Assembly (NCBI RefSeq): GCF_030068475.1 | Contig: NZ_JAQOSP010000133.1 | Span: forward strand, 1 to 64,000 | Reading direction: 5' to 3' | Source of the DNA: Roseofilum acuticapitatum BLCC-M154 | GTDB lineage: Bacteria > Cyanobacteriota > Cyanobacteriia > Cyanobacteriales > Desertifilaceae | DNA length: 64,000 nt | Shown: piece after piece, positions 24,817 to 33,595 of the stretch | How the letters are laid out: each line of letters starts with the position of its first letter | Numbering within the stretch: the stretch's first letter is position 1 | The notes under the pieces: model-generated | Database searches by the model: none | What the model was told of the DNA's origin: nothing | Seen by the model: the letters and a program-made list of their open reading frames with translations, nothing else | Program-made: the position numbers and the translations under genes

Positions 24817-25092
24817 ATGACGATTATTCTTGATGATCTTGAGCCAGATCTATTAGCAAAGCTCAAAGACCAGGCAGTTGCTCACGGTCGAACCTTGGCC
24901 GAAGAAATCAAGGTTATTTTAACCCAAGAGTTAGATCAATCCCAAAAAATGAAAACTCCAGAAGAATTAGGATGGAGTGAAGGATTCTTTGAGAAAACAG
25001 CAGGAGCTTGTGCGGATGATCCGATTAGGCTTGACAGTGGAGGCATTGACTCGAACTTAGATCAGTCTTTGGCCAATGTCTTTAATGAGTAA
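24817..25092 (+). CDS. FitA-like ribbon-helix-helix antitoxin
   Basis: The protein starts MTIILDDLEPDLLAKLKDQA and continues AHGRTLAEEIKVILTQEL, the FitA/RHH pattern that binds DNA and neutralises a PIN toxin. A longer frame opens at 24784, but the ATG at 24817 starts exactly at the RHH domain and gives 91 aa. The C-terminal part (residues 45-91) is acidic and should wrap the toxin. The downstream PIN gene begins about 5 bp after, or overlaps, its stop. This is a standard type II pair in a toxin-antitoxin-rich area. Confidence 0.82.
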   Translation: MTIILDDLEPDLLAKLKDQAVAHGRTLAEEIKVILTQELDQSQKMKTPEELGWSEGFFEKTAGACADDPIRLDSGGIDSNLDQSLANVFNE

Positions 25093-25096
25093 TCTC

Positions 25097-25498
25097 ATGA
25101 GATATTTGTTAGACACCAATGTAATTATTACATACCTAAACAATCGCTCTACCGCTATTAGAGGACGCTTGCAGCAAATACCGGTTCAGGATATTTGTGT
25201 TTGTTCTGTTGTTAAATCTGAATTGTTTTATGGGGCAAACAAAAGCAATAATCCGGTTAAGACATTATCCAAGCAAAAGGAGTTTTTGTCAGAATTTGTC
25301 TCGCTTCCATTTGACGATCGTTCAGCAGAAGTCTATGGAAGCATTCGAGCGGATTTAGAGCGAAAAGGAACGCCGATTGGTGCGTATGATTTGCAAATTG
25401 CAGCGATCGCCATTTCCCATAACTTAACCCTGGTAACCCATAATACCAGGGAGTTTGCCCGAATTGATAGGTTGAATCACGAAGATTGGGATGCTTAG
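25097..25498 (+). CDS. vapC: VapC-type PIN-domain ribonuclease toxin
   Basis: The protein has the PIN-domain acidic set: D in YLLDTNVII near the N terminus, E in SVVKSELFYGA, D in GAYDLQIAAIA and the terminal TLVTHNTREFARI. Such toxins cleave RNA, often tRNA. Two further in-frame ATGs lie at 25076 and 25085, inside the antitoxin gene. The ATG at 25097 gives a start directly before the first beta strand (133 aa) and is preferred, though 25085 cannot be excluded. The family is certain and activity is likely, since all acidic residues are kept. Confidence 0.85.
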   Translation: MRYLLDTNVIITYLNNRSTAIRGRLQQIPVQDICVCSVVKSELFYGANKSNNPVKTLSKQKEFLSEFVSLPFDDRSAEVYGSIRADLERKGTPIGAYDLQIAAIAISHNLTLVTHNTREFARIDRLNHEDWDA

Positions 25499-25528
25499 AT
25501 ATAGCGCTGTGCGCTAGGGTTAGAAAAT

Positions 25529-26086
25529 ATGCTTTCTAAACGGTTTGAAAATGCCTTGATCTTGGCGCACCAACTGCACCAAACCCAAATCCGTAAGGGT
25601 TCGGGAGTTCCTTATATTGCCCATTTATTGGGAGTGGCCAGCATTGCCTTAGAATACGGTGCAACCGAAGATGAGGCGATCTCGGCACTGTTGCATGATG
25701 CCATAGAAGACCAAGGAGGAAAAGCAACCCGCGATCGCATTCGAGAAGAATTTGGAGATACCGTAACCGCTATAGTCGAAGGATGCACCGACGCTGATAC
25801 GACACCTAAACCCCCTTGGCGACAACGCAAAGAAGCCTATATCGCCCACCTTCCCCAAGCTTCTGCCTCTGTTCGCCTCGTCTGTGCTGCCGATAAACTC
25901 TATAATGCTCGTTCCATCCTCAAAGACTATCGCCAAGTCGGAGAGAGCATTTGGGACAGATTTAAAGGTGGAAAAGCCGGAACCCTATGGTACTATCAAG
26001 CTTTAGTTCAAGCCTTTCAACAAGCAGATAACACCCCCCTTGTCCAAGAACTTGCCCAAGTAGTCGCCGAAATGCAAAACCTATAA
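25529..26086 (+). CDS. HD-domain hydrolase, RelA/SpoT-hydrolase-like (MESH1 type)
   Basis: This 185-aa HD protein has KGSGVPYIAHLLGVASI with H32, LLHDAIED with H56/D57, and a downstream D in LVCAADKLYNARSIL. The spacing and the HDAIED sequence match the hydrolase half of RelA/SpoT and small alarmone hydrolases of the MESH1 type. It may therefore degrade (p)ppGpp or a similar nucleotide. There is no synthetase or TGS domain. It sits 30 bp after the VapC gene. Substrate is inferred from the family; other HD phosphohydrolase substrates are possible. Confidence 0.8.
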   Translation: MLSKRFENALILAHQLHQTQIRKGSGVPYIAHLLGVASIALEYGATEDEAISALLHDAIEDQGGKATRDRIREEFGDTVTAIVEGCTDADTTPKPPWRQRKEAYIAHLPQASASVRLVCAADKLYNARSILKDYRQVGESIWDRFKGGKAGTLWYYQALVQAFQQADNTPLVQELAQVVAEMQNL

Positions 26087-26172
26087 TGCTTTGCGCGGTA
26101 ATCGGACACTCCCCCATTCCCCCATTCCCCCCTATCATAGGAAAGACAGCACATTTTCTTAAGACGCAGACT

Positions 26173-26592
26173 ATGGCAGAAGAACAAAGCACAGCACCCA
26201 AAAAAGAAAAGCCACCAGCCCCAGAAGACAAACCCTTCGCGGACTTTATTCAACAGGATTATCTCCCTGCCCTACAAGCGGGACTCGAAAAACAGGGCAT
26301 TAGTGACCTAAAGCTCAACTTTACCCAAGCCAAAATAGCTGTACAGGGTATGGAAAAAGAACCCCCCTGTTGGCAAGTGATCGGAACTTGGAAAAAGGGC
26401 CAGCACCAATTTAATGTTTACTTTTTTAAAGAAGACATCACTGGACAACGGGCCTTTTCCTACTCCCTGAATGGTGCTAAACCCAGTACCCTCGAACCGT
26501 TCTTGATTGATGAGCGTAAAATTAATCTGGGTCTATTGGTCTTTGGGGTTGTCACTCGTTTGAATGGACAAAAGTGGTTGACGCTCAATTAA
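26173..26592 (+). CDS. DUF2996 family protein
   Basis: The 139-aa protein starts MAEEQSTAPKKEKPPAPEDK, a Lys/Pro-rich N terminus, then PFADFIQQDYLPALQAGLEK. It has a C-terminal beta-rich part with GTWKKGQHQFNVYFFKED and FLIDERKINLGLLVFGVV. This is the DUF2996 family, which I recall from cyanobacteria and plastids, with no known activity. A longer frame from 26086 includes low-complexity intergenic sequence and is rejected. It is a single gene. Confidence 0.8.
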   Translation: MAEEQSTAPKKEKPPAPEDKPFADFIQQDYLPALQAGLEKQGISDLKLNFTQAKIAVQGMEKEPPCWQVIGTWKKGQHQFNVYFFKEDITGQRAFSYSLNGAKPSTLEPFLIDERKINLGLLVFGVVTRLNGQKWLTLN

Positions 26593-26876
26593 TCCATCTT
26601 TAGAGCCAAGGAGGGGAATCTTCCCCTCTAAGCATTTATTCTGGGTGAATCCCCATCGATACCCATCAAGGTGGCAGGCGATCCCCATCTAGTCATGAAA
26701 TGCTGATAGACTGAGGATCGCGACAAATCCCCAAAAACCGCACGATCCCCAAATCCTAATTTTAAGAATTAACAAGACTCTAAAATATGCATTAAATTGT
26801 GTGGATTATTGGAAAATAGAAGCGATACAATTCAAAGACTACTAAACAAGGCAAGCAAGCTGAAGGAGACCGACCT

Positions 26877-28709
26877 ATGCAGGCCACAACACTAATAGCC
26901 ACTCGAAGAACGGGCGCATATGCCCTTATGGATAGCTTAAAACGGCACGGAGTCAAGCACATTTTTGGTTATCCAGGAGGAGCAATTCTACCGATTTATG
27001 ATGAATTGTATCGCTGCGAAGCCAATGGAGAAATGAAACATTTCTTGGTTAGACATGAACAGGGGGCTTCCCATGCGGCGGATGCTTACTCCCGTGCCAC
27101 TGGTAAAGTGGGCGTGTGTTTTGGCACGTCTGGCCCTGGTGCAACGAACTTAGTGACGGGTATCGCTACGGCTCAAATGGACTCGATTCCCATGGTCGTC
27201 ATTACTGGACAGGTGACTAGGGCAGCCATTGGTACAGATGCGTTCCAAGAAACGGATATTTATGGCATCACCTTGCCTGTGGTTAAACATTCCTATGTGG
27301 TGCGTCGGGCCCAAGATATGGCTCGGATTGTGGCGGAAGCGTTCCATATTGCTAGTACCGGACGGCCGGGGCCTGTTTTGATTGATGTGCCCAAGGATGT
27401 GGGAACAGAAGAGTGTGATTATGTGCCAGTAGAGCCGGGAACGATTAAGTTACCGGGGTATCGGCCTACTATTAAGGGTAATCCTCGGCAAATTAATCAG
27501 GCGATCGCCTTAATCCAAAATGCAGAACGGCCCTTACTCTATGTGGGCGGTGGGGCGATCGCCTCTGGGGCCCATGCTGAACTGAAAAAACTGGCGGAAT
27601 TGTTCCAAATTCCAGTAACCACGACGTTTATGGCTAAGGGGGCCTTTGATGAAAAACACCCCTTATCTGTAGGCATGTTGGGAATGCATGGTACAGCCTA
27701 TGCTAACTTTGCGGTGAGTGAATGTGACTTATTGTTGGCTGTCGGGGCCCGCTTTGATGACCGGGTAACCGGGAAACTGGATGAGTTTGCTTCCCGTGCC
27801 CAGGTGATCCATATCGATATTGACCCGGCGGAAGTAGGTAAAAACCGCACTCCAGATGTGCCTATTGTTGGTGATGTGCGTCAAGTGTTGCTGGATCTTT
27901 TGGCTCGCTGCCATCAAATGGGTTTATCGGGTCAACCGGCTAAAACGACTTTGTGGTTAGAGCGGATTAATCGCTGGCGTACGGACTATCCTTTGGTTAT
28001 TCCCCGTCCGGAAGGGCAACTCTCTCCCCAAGAGGTGATTTATGCGGTGGGTCAACAAGCTCCGGATGCGTTTTATACCACGGATGTGGGTCAACACCAG
28101 ATGTGGGGAGCGCAGTTCCTGGAAAATGGCCCTCGGCAATGGGTTTCTAGTGGTGGCTTAGGAACTATGGGCTTTGGGATGCCTGCGGCTATGGGGGTTA
28201 AGGTGGCTTTACCGGATGAGCAGGTGATCTGTATTGCTGGAGATGCCAGTATCCAGATGAATATTCAGGAACTGGGAACGATCGCCCAATATGGCATTAA
28301 TGTCAAAGTGGTGATTATTAATAATGGTTGGCAAGGGATGGTACGCCAGTGGCAGGAAACGTTCTATGGTGAGCGCTATTCTGCCTCGAATATGGAAATG
28401 GGAATGCCTGATTTTGTCAAACTCGCTGATGCTTATGGCATTAAAGGCATGAAAATCGATAGCCGAGATCAGCTTGAAGGGGCGATCGCCGAAATGCTTG
28501 CCTATAATGGCCCCGTCATCCTCGATGCTCATGTCACCCGCAACGAAAACTGTTATCCCATGGTGGCTCCAGGTAAGAGCAATGCCCAAATGATTGGCTT
28601 GCCTACTCTGAATAAAGAACAGCCCTTAGAGTTACTCTATTGTGCTAGTTGTGGAGCGAAGAACGTCACCAGTAACAAGTTCTGCCCTGAATGTGGCGCG
28701 AAACTCTAA
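26877..28709 (+). CDS. ilvB: Acetolactate synthase large subunit with C-terminal zinc ribbon
   Basis: This ThDP enzyme catalyses the first common step of valine, leucine and isoleucine synthesis. Family motifs are [15 protein letters not shown], the ThDP glutamate in [13 protein letters not shown], and the metal/ThDP site [12 protein letters not shown] ... [11 protein letters not shown]. The last ~25 residues form CASCGAKN...CPECGAKL, a zinc ribbon attached to the catalytic body. Many bacterial large subunits lack such a tail. At 610 aa it is otherwise normal. The ribosome site gaaggag precedes the ATG at 26877. The regulatory subunit (ilvN) is not in the window. Confidence 0.93.
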   Translation: MQATTLIATRRTGAYALMDSLKRHGVKHIFGYPGGAILPIYDELYRCEANGEMKHFLVRHEQGASHAADAYSRATGKVGVCFGTSGPGATNLVTGIATAQMDSIPMVVITGQVTRAAIGTDAFQETDIYGITLPVVKHSYVVRRAQDMARIVAEAFHIASTGRPGPVLIDVPKDVGTEECDYVPVEPGTIKLPGYRPTIKGNPRQINQAIALIQNAERPLLYVGGGAIASGAHAELKKLAELFQIPVTTTFMAKGAFDEKHPLSVGMLGMHGTAYANFAVSECDLLLAVGARFDDRVTGKLDEFASRAQVIHIDIDPAEVGKNRTPDVPIVGDVRQVLLDLLARCHQMGLSGQPAKTTLWLERINRWRTDYPLVIPRPEGQLSPQEVIYAVGQQAPDAFYTTDVGQHQMWGAQFLENGPRQWVSSGGLGTMGFGMPAAMGVKVALPDEQVICIAGDASIQMNIQELGTIAQYGINVKVVIINNGWQGMVRQWQETFYGERYSASNMEMGMPDFVKLADAYGIKGMKIDSRDQLEGAIAEMLAYNGPVILDAHVTRNENCYPMVAPGKSNAQMIGLPTLNKEQPLELLYCASCGAKNVTSNKFCPECGAKL

Positions 28710-28813
28710 AAAATCGGGAATGGGAAAGATGGGAATATTACCCTCTTCCCCATTGCCTACCCCATCTCCCCATCTGCCCTTAAGATAGAACAGATGGCTA
28801 TGGCATTTGGGTT

Positions 28814-29644
28814 ATGAAAAAAGCAATCTGCACCGCTTTCGTCCTTCTTGGTTTCAGTTTAGCGGCTCCTGTAGCCGCAGAAGATTTAGAACATCTGAGA
28901 CAACTGCTCTCTTCTAAACAATGTCCGATGTGTAACCTGAGCGAGTCAGGGTTAAGTATGGCTCAGTTAGAAAATGCCGACTTAACGCAAGCGGATTTAA
29001 GTTTTGCTAATTTGGATAATGCTGATTTAAGTGGGGCGAATTTGAGCGGCGCAGATCTGACGGGAGCGCTGTTGTATAAGGCAGATTTGCGACGGGCGAA
29101 TTTAGCGGGAGCCAATTTAGCGGGAGCCAATTTAATTGGGGCAGATTTATCTTATGCTGACCTGACGGGGGCGAATTTGGCTGGGGCAAATTTGAGTGGC
29201 TCGAATATGGCTAATGCTCAAATTGAAGGAGCGATTATTAATACGGCTATTCTCAATGGGGTGATTGACTTTCCGGGTGGGGTGCTGAGTCCGGAGGATT
29301 ATTATCGGTTAGCGTTTGTGGATGCTCGTGCGGGAAATCATCAAGGAGCGTTGCAAAAGCATAGTTTAGCCTTACAGATCGATCCCAATTTTGCTCCCGC
29401 TTATTTGGGACGGGGGGTGAGTCGCTTGCAACTCGGAGATGGCAGTGGGGCGATCGCCGATTGGACAGTAGCCCGTACTATTTTTGAAACTCAAGGCAAT
29501 GAAGAAGGCTCCCAAATCTCTCAAGAGTTTATTGAAGTGACGGAAAAGGCGATCGAAGAAAGCAAAAAAACGAGACGACGGGGAGGTGGGTTTATGGGTA
29601 TTGTGAATCAACTCGCTCCGATGTTGCTGCAATTCCTCTTGTAA
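28814..29644 (+). CDS. Secreted pentapeptide-repeat and TPR protein
   Basis: The 276-aa protein has a signal peptide (MKKAICTAFVLLGFSLAAP, cut near AAA/AED). A CPMC pair follows, then about 18 pentapeptide repeats of A(D/N)LSxA type (residues 50-140). These fold into a right-handed quadrilateral beta helix. One or two TPR units follow (YRLAFVDARAGNHQGALQKHSLALQIDP). The C-terminal end has a Gly/Met/Leu-rich tail. A periplasmic or lumen location is likely. Function is not known. It stands alone after ilvB. Confidence 0.82.
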   Translation: MKKAICTAFVLLGFSLAAPVAAEDLEHLRQLLSSKQCPMCNLSESGLSMAQLENADLTQADLSFANLDNADLSGANLSGADLTGALLYKADLRRANLAGANLAGANLIGADLSYADLTGANLAGANLSGSNMANAQIEGAIINTAILNGVIDFPGGVLSPEDYYRLAFVDARAGNHQGALQKHSLALQIDPNFAPAYLGRGVSRLQLGDGSGAIADWTVARTIFETQGNEEGSQISQEFIEVTEKAIEESKKTRRRGGGFMGIVNQLAPMLLQFLL

Positions 29645-30173
29645 GGCAGAATCAAGGCTCTAGCATCTTCCTCTTCTCAGCATAATCCACAGGTAGTAAA
29701 AACTCAGTGATATTACTGAGTTCAAGGATTGAGTCTGCCCTAGGTTGTGGCTATTTCTAAGGGACAAAAACTTCCAGAACAACCTCTAGCACAGTCATAA
29801 CCGTCTGTTCAGCCAGCCTAGAGCCGAGAAAACGGCCCGTCAATTCCCCAAGTATACTTCCTGAAAAATACGGATATAAGAACTTCATCATTTTTGAGTA
29901 ATTCAGAAAATTTGCCCTCCAAATCTTTAAATATTTTTTAAAACTCCTGTGGATTTTAGTGGATTCTAAAAACTTTGCGTAAAATTCATGAAATTGCAAA
30001 GATTCGGTCAAGATTGGAGCTTTAACCTTGTCAGATAAAAAATAAAACGACTATGCTAATAGGTGAAATCTTAAAGCTCATGCTTTTTTAGAGTATCAAC
30101 ATCAGCGATCGCTCAATCGAGCAACTAAACCAGAAAAAGCAAGCATCTACTTGAGTTACGGAAGCACCCCATT
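29645..30173. other. 529-bp intergenic region with minus-strand hairpin
   Basis: The gap is AT-rich. A hairpin with arms aactcagt (29701-29708) and actgagtt (29715-29722) is followed by a T-tract only when read on the minus strand. An 84-codon minus-strand frame at 29757-30011 lies just upstream of that hairpin, but it has no recognisable domain. Confidence 0.5.
29695..29722 (-). terminator. Possible minus-strand terminator hairpin
   Basis: The 8-bp stem is followed by tttttac in the minus-strand direction. It has no confident gene upstream, so it may end antisense transcription into the pentapeptide gene. Confidence 0.35.
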
Positions 30174-30365
30174 ATGAACAAGATCCTTAAAAACCGGAAA
30201 TCCTCTTCTTCTACTAATGAAGCCTGGGACGGAGAATTTAAATCAGAGGCTCCTAAGTGGGCAGAAAGACTAATCAGAGAAGAATCGGTCGATAGTGACT
30301 GGGAATGGGGAAAAGTGATCCCCATTTTGCGGAGTAATAGATTTGAAACCTGTAATGTCAATTAG
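30174..30365 (+). CDS. Uncertain small hydrophilic protein
   Basis: The 63-aa frame reads MNKILKNRKSSSSTNEAWDG and ends with a Trp/Glu-rich stretch (WAERLIREESVDSDWEWGKV). No family is recognised. Support comes from its sequence composition and from a strong terminator hairpin 72 bp downstream on the same strand. It could be a small expressed protein or chance. Confidence 0.35.
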   Translation: MNKILKNRKSSSSTNEAWDGEFKSEAPKWAERLIREESVDSDWEWGKVIPILRSNRFETCNVN

Positions 30366-30436
30366 GTTAGGTAGAGTGATATTCAGAATCTTTTTTATTT
30401 CAAGATAGCACCATTTTGCGGTTAGATAACTGGGTG

Positions 30437-30463
30437 ATGACCGACTTCAGTCGGTCATTTTTC
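30437..30463 (+). terminator. Rho-independent terminator hairpin
   Basis: The 9-bp stem atgaccgac/gtcggtcat with a ttca loop is followed by tttttct on the plus strand. It would end transcription of the small gene at 30174-30365. It sits just before the convergent RuvX-like gene. Confidence 0.7.
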
Positions 30464-30488
30464 TGGGAAAGTGTGGAGTTATCGTCAT

Positions 30489-30887
30489 TTAGAATGAAGC
30501 GAAATACCGTTCAATCAGGATAATCGCCACGATATCATCAATGGGACGGGGGGGTTGGCGCATTCCTTGAGGAATCAGACGAGTGAATCCTTGAGGAGGA
30601 TACATGAGCCAATAGCGATCGCGAGCTTCTAAAGTAGAATATCTCTCATCCACCTTAATGATTGGGACAGTATCGGCAAACTCCGGTTTCAGCTTGGCTT
30701 CCCATGCTTTCGAGGTGGTTTGATTTCCCATCACCAATACCGAAACTCCATACTGTTGGCACCATAGCTTTAAAGTGGCGATCGCCCGATCCGACGCAAC
30801 CACCTCATGCTCCCATACCTGGCGATCTTCGGACATCACGGCAATACCACACTTATCCTTACCCGGATCAAAGCCTAGAATCATCAA
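30489..30887 (-). CDS. RuvX/YqgF-like RNase H-fold protein
   Basis: The 132-aa protein has the RNase H-like fold of YqgF/RuvX: GFDPGKDKCGIAV with the first catalytic Asp, KVDERYSTLEARDRYW and PIDDIVAIILIERYF with the last Asp. Canonical YqgF processes the 5' end of pre-16S rRNA or acts as a resolvase-like nuclease. This sequence differs from the canonical one (for example ERYST in place of ERLTT). It may be a cyanobacterial side branch with its own substrate. It runs convergent to the preceding terminator and divergent from pepF. Confidence 0.75.
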   Translation of the reverse strand: MMILGFDPGKDKCGIAVMSEDRQVWEHEVVASDRAIATLKLWCQQYGVSVLVMGNQTTSKAWEAKLKPEFADTVPIIKVDERYSTLEARDRYWLMYPPQGFTRLIPQGMRQPPRPIDDIVAIILIERYFASF

Positions 30888-30992
30888 TTATTCGACTTCC
30901 TGCTTCTTCATATCCTCTCATTGTACGCTAGGGAAGAGACGAAGACTATGAGACAATCTAAAGCAAAATAGCATCAACAAAACTCACTGACT

Positions 30993-32795
30993 ATGACAAC
31001 ACTCACCAACTCACTAGAATCCCCCCAAGAATGGGATCTTTCCGACCTCTATCATGGCTTAGACGACCCCAAAATCCAACAAGATCTCGATCGCCTCCAA
31101 CAACAAGCAACCACCTTTCGCCAAACCTATCGCGGCCAAATTGCCCAACTCTCCCCAGAGCAAATCCTCAACTGCTTACAACAACTCGAAACCCTCTTTC
31201 AGGCTTGTGGATACCTTTGGGCCTATCCCAGCTTAGTCTTTTCCGCCGATACCCGCAACAGCGCCGCCAAACAACTCCTCGACCGGGTAATGGAAGCCGT
31301 TACCACCCTAGAAAATGATGTCCTATTTTTTGATTTAGAACTCAAACAATTACCCGAATCACAACTCAATCAACTGCAACAATCTCCCGAATTAGCATCC
31401 TATCACCATTACCTGCAACAAATTGCCAAATTTCGCCCCTACGCTCTTTCTGAAGCCGTTGAACAAACCCGAAATCAAGATAACTTAACCGGTCGTAGCG
31501 CCTTTATTCAACTCCGTTCTTTACATCTGGGCGAACAAAACTATACTCCAGTAACCACCCCAGAAGGAAAAACAGCCGAAACCGAAGCCGATCTTTCTGC
31601 CCTGCGTTTGCATCCTTCCCCAGAAATCCGTTATCAATCCTATCTCTCCTTACGGGAAGTCATGCAGGAACATAACTTGCTCTATGGCTATATTCTCAAC
31701 AGTATTGCCCAAGATCATAAGCTCGAAAACAAAATGCGAGGTTATGACTCTACCCTCAGAAAACAACTCTTAGAAGATCACGTTTCTGAACCCGTCTTTC
31801 AAGCCATTATGACGGGCATGGCTGACCGCTACGATCTATTTCAACGCTATTACCATCTCAAGGCGAAAACCCTAGGGGAAACCATTCGTAGTTGTGATAT
31901 TTATGCTCCTTGGACACAAGACCCTAGCCCATCTTTACCCTATAAATCAGGAGTTGAAATCCTCTTAAATGCCCTAGAGAAATTTGATATTAACTATGCT
32001 CGTCGTGCTGAAGAATTTTTCCTGAAAAACTGGGTTGATGCCAAAGTCAGACCGGGAAAACGGGGGGGTGCGTTTTGTGCTTATAGTCATGGCAAACATA
32101 GTTATTTATTGCTCTCTTATACTGAGGACTATAACTCCCTATTTACCCTAGCCCATGAAATGGGTCATGGTTTACATTTTGCCTGGATTGATGACCACCA
32201 AAGTTATTTTAACAGCAATCCGCCTATGGTGATGGCTGAAGTGGCTTCCACATTTAATGAATTGTTGTTATTAGATTTTCTGCTTGACTCTTCCGATCCC
32301 GCTTTGAAGCTCTCTATTTTAACCGGACAACTCGAAGATCAATTAAGCTTACTGTTTCGTCAGAGTACCATTAGTCGGCTAGAATTGCTGATCCATGAGC
32401 GAGCCACAGAAGGCAGTTTTGACCACCATTTTGTGAATCAAAAGTGGATGGAGTTATATGAACAGCTTTGTGGAGATTCCGTTACTTTATTGCCTGAACA
32501 CCAATATGATTGGGCGAGAGTTGGTCATATTTTCTTTAAGCCTTTCTATTGCTATCAATATACCGCTTCCCATATTGTCAGCTTGGCCTGTTATCAACAG
32601 TATCGACAAGTAGGTAAGGAGTTTGTGCCCGGATATTTAGACTTATTATCCACAGGGGGAAGTGTAGATCAGGTTGAGGCTCTTAAGCAGTATGTGGGGA
32701 TTGATTTGACGGATTCAGCGACCATTTATCATGCTCTGGAGTATGTTCAAGGCTTAATCGATCAGTTGGAAGAAACGTTAAAAGCTAGTTTTTGA
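30993..32795 (+). CDS. pepF: M3-family oligoendopeptidase F
   Basis: This cytoplasmic zinc metallopeptidase degrades short peptides. The zinc site HEMGHGLHF is visible about two-thirds along, with the third ligand Glu in MAEVASTFNE. The N-terminal part (LESPQEWDLSDLYHGLDD) matches the M3B/PepF family. The length of 600 aa is normal. Its stop codon (tttTGA) is embedded in a dispersed repeat, so transcription may run into the repeat-rich gap. No partner genes are nearby. Confidence 0.9.
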   Translation: MTTLTNSLESPQEWDLSDLYHGLDDPKIQQDLDRLQQQATTFRQTYRGQIAQLSPEQILNCLQQLETLFQACGYLWAYPSLVFSADTRNSAAKQLLDRVMEAVTTLENDVLFFDLELKQLPESQLNQLQQSPELASYHHYLQQIAKFRPYALSEAVEQTRNQDNLTGRSAFIQLRSLHLGEQNYTPVTTPEGKTAETEADLSALRLHPSPEIRYQSYLSLREVMQEHNLLYGYILNSIAQDHKLENKMRGYDSTLRKQLLEDHVSEPVFQAIMTGMADRYDLFQRYYHLKAKTLGETIRSCDIYAPWTQDPSPSLPYKSGVEILLNALEKFDINYARRAEEFFLKNWVDAKVRPGKRGGAFCAYSHGKHSYLLLSYTEDYNSLFTLAHEMGHGLHFAWIDDHQSYFNSNPPMVMAEVASTFNELLLLDFLLDSSDPALKLSILTGQLEDQLSLLFRQSTISRLELLIHERATEGSFDHHFVNQKWMELYEQLCGDSVTLLPEHQYDWARVGHIFFKPFYCYQYTASHIVSLACYQQYRQVGKEFVPGYLDLLSTGGSVDQVEALKQYVGIDLTDSATIYHALEYVQGLIDQLEETLKASF

Positions 32796-32918
32796 TATCA
32801 AGTCCGTTGGATATAGTATGTCATTGCGAGTGGAACGAAAGCAATCTCAGCAATATCGGGAGATGTGGAGATTGCTTCCCGGAGGTCGCAATGACAACTG
32901 TTTAATCGGACTTGATAT
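32796..32918. repeat. Nested palindromic element with tatcaagtccg ends
   Basis: The outer inverted repeats tatcaagtccg (32796) and cggacttgata (32908) flank an inner inverted pair. The inner pair runs from tgtcattgcgag with gaaagcaatctc to gagattgctt with gtcgcaatgaca. The inner part also occurs near 21376, and the outer arms recur in the 1-160 and 58437-58560 elements. It has the size and shape of a MITE inserted in another repeat. Confidence 0.7.
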
Positions 32919-33210
32919 GAGTTAAATGTAGGGGCAGGTTTATCCATATCTCTCGCTTCCCACCGATAACCTTGGTGAACCTGCCCTCAAACGTTCGCGG
33001 GAGTGGGAGCGGGTGGGATTACCGATGGGTGGGGCGGGTTCAGAAAATTGATCGTTTTGTGTCCTAATTTTTGGTTAAACCCGCCCCTACGAAATGGATG
33101 AATAATGATCAATCTTGGGGGCAAAGAAACCGGGTTTCTGCCAAAGTTGAGTAGACGAACGAGAAAATAAACAAGAAACCCGATTTCTGGGTTAAGAATG
33201 GAGGGATAAA

Positions 33211-33241
33211 TTGTTAATTGTTCATTGTTAATTGTTCATTG
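33211..33241. repeat. ATTGTTC/ATTGTTA heptamer repeat
   Basis: Alternating heptamers ttgttaa and ttgttca form about four units. It belongs to the same family as 8763-8822. Confidence 0.7.
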
Positions 33242-33356
33242 ATTACAGGTTACAATCTACAAGTCTCGACGCGAGAGAAGAGACCCCCGGCAACATCCAC
33301 CACCCACCCATACTACCAACCCACAACCAAACACACACGGTAGGTGACCGTTTATA

Positions 33357-33545
33357 CTAAGAGAAAAATCGAGGTCTTCGTAGTTCATCATCCGCTTCCT
33401 TCCACTGTTGCTGCTGCAACAGGTGCTGCAAGTAGCGATAATCAACCTCTTTATCCGACCTGTGTCTGAAGGTGGGGCCAGCTAGGGATGGCGATCGCAG
33501 GGTAGAATAGAGAGCGGACTTCAACCGAACTTTTAAAATCTCCAA
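33357..33545 (-). pseudogene. Possible GUN4-domain fragment
   Basis: On the minus strand the stretch at about 33386-33449 encodes DYRYLQHLLQQQQWKEADDE, the start of a GUN4-like helical domain, which binds chlorophyll precursors. The frame ends nine residues later and the N-terminal side has no recognised domain. GUN4 domains are ~150 aa, so this is at most a fragment, perhaps left from a Ser/Thr kinase-GUN4 fusion. Identification is by eye on about 20 residues. Confidence 0.4.
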
Positions 33546-33595
33546 TAGTATTAACGGTTTTCAAATGGTCTTTACTGTACATTCTATAGATAATC

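Larger units (their letters stand above)
32796..33595. other. 800-bp repeat-rich gap
   Basis: The gap contains a nested palindromic element (32796-32918), a repeat with aacccgcccct ends (32928-33095), a gaaaccgggtttc palindrome region (33119-33200), a cattgtt heptamer run (33211-33241), a C/A-skewed stretch (33283-33345), and on the minus strand a short GUN4-like fragment. No intact gene is supported. Confidence 0.75.

Noticed and set aside
25649-26253. Several minus-strand frames antisense to the HD hydrolase and DUF2996 genes
   Set aside because: They overlap two well-supported plus-strand genes and have atypical residue use.
29757-30011. 84-codon minus-strand frame with a terminator-like hairpin after it
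   Set aside because: No domain or recognisable conservation is visible, the stretch is AT-rich, and the hairpin could serve other transcripts. Left unannotated as too weak.
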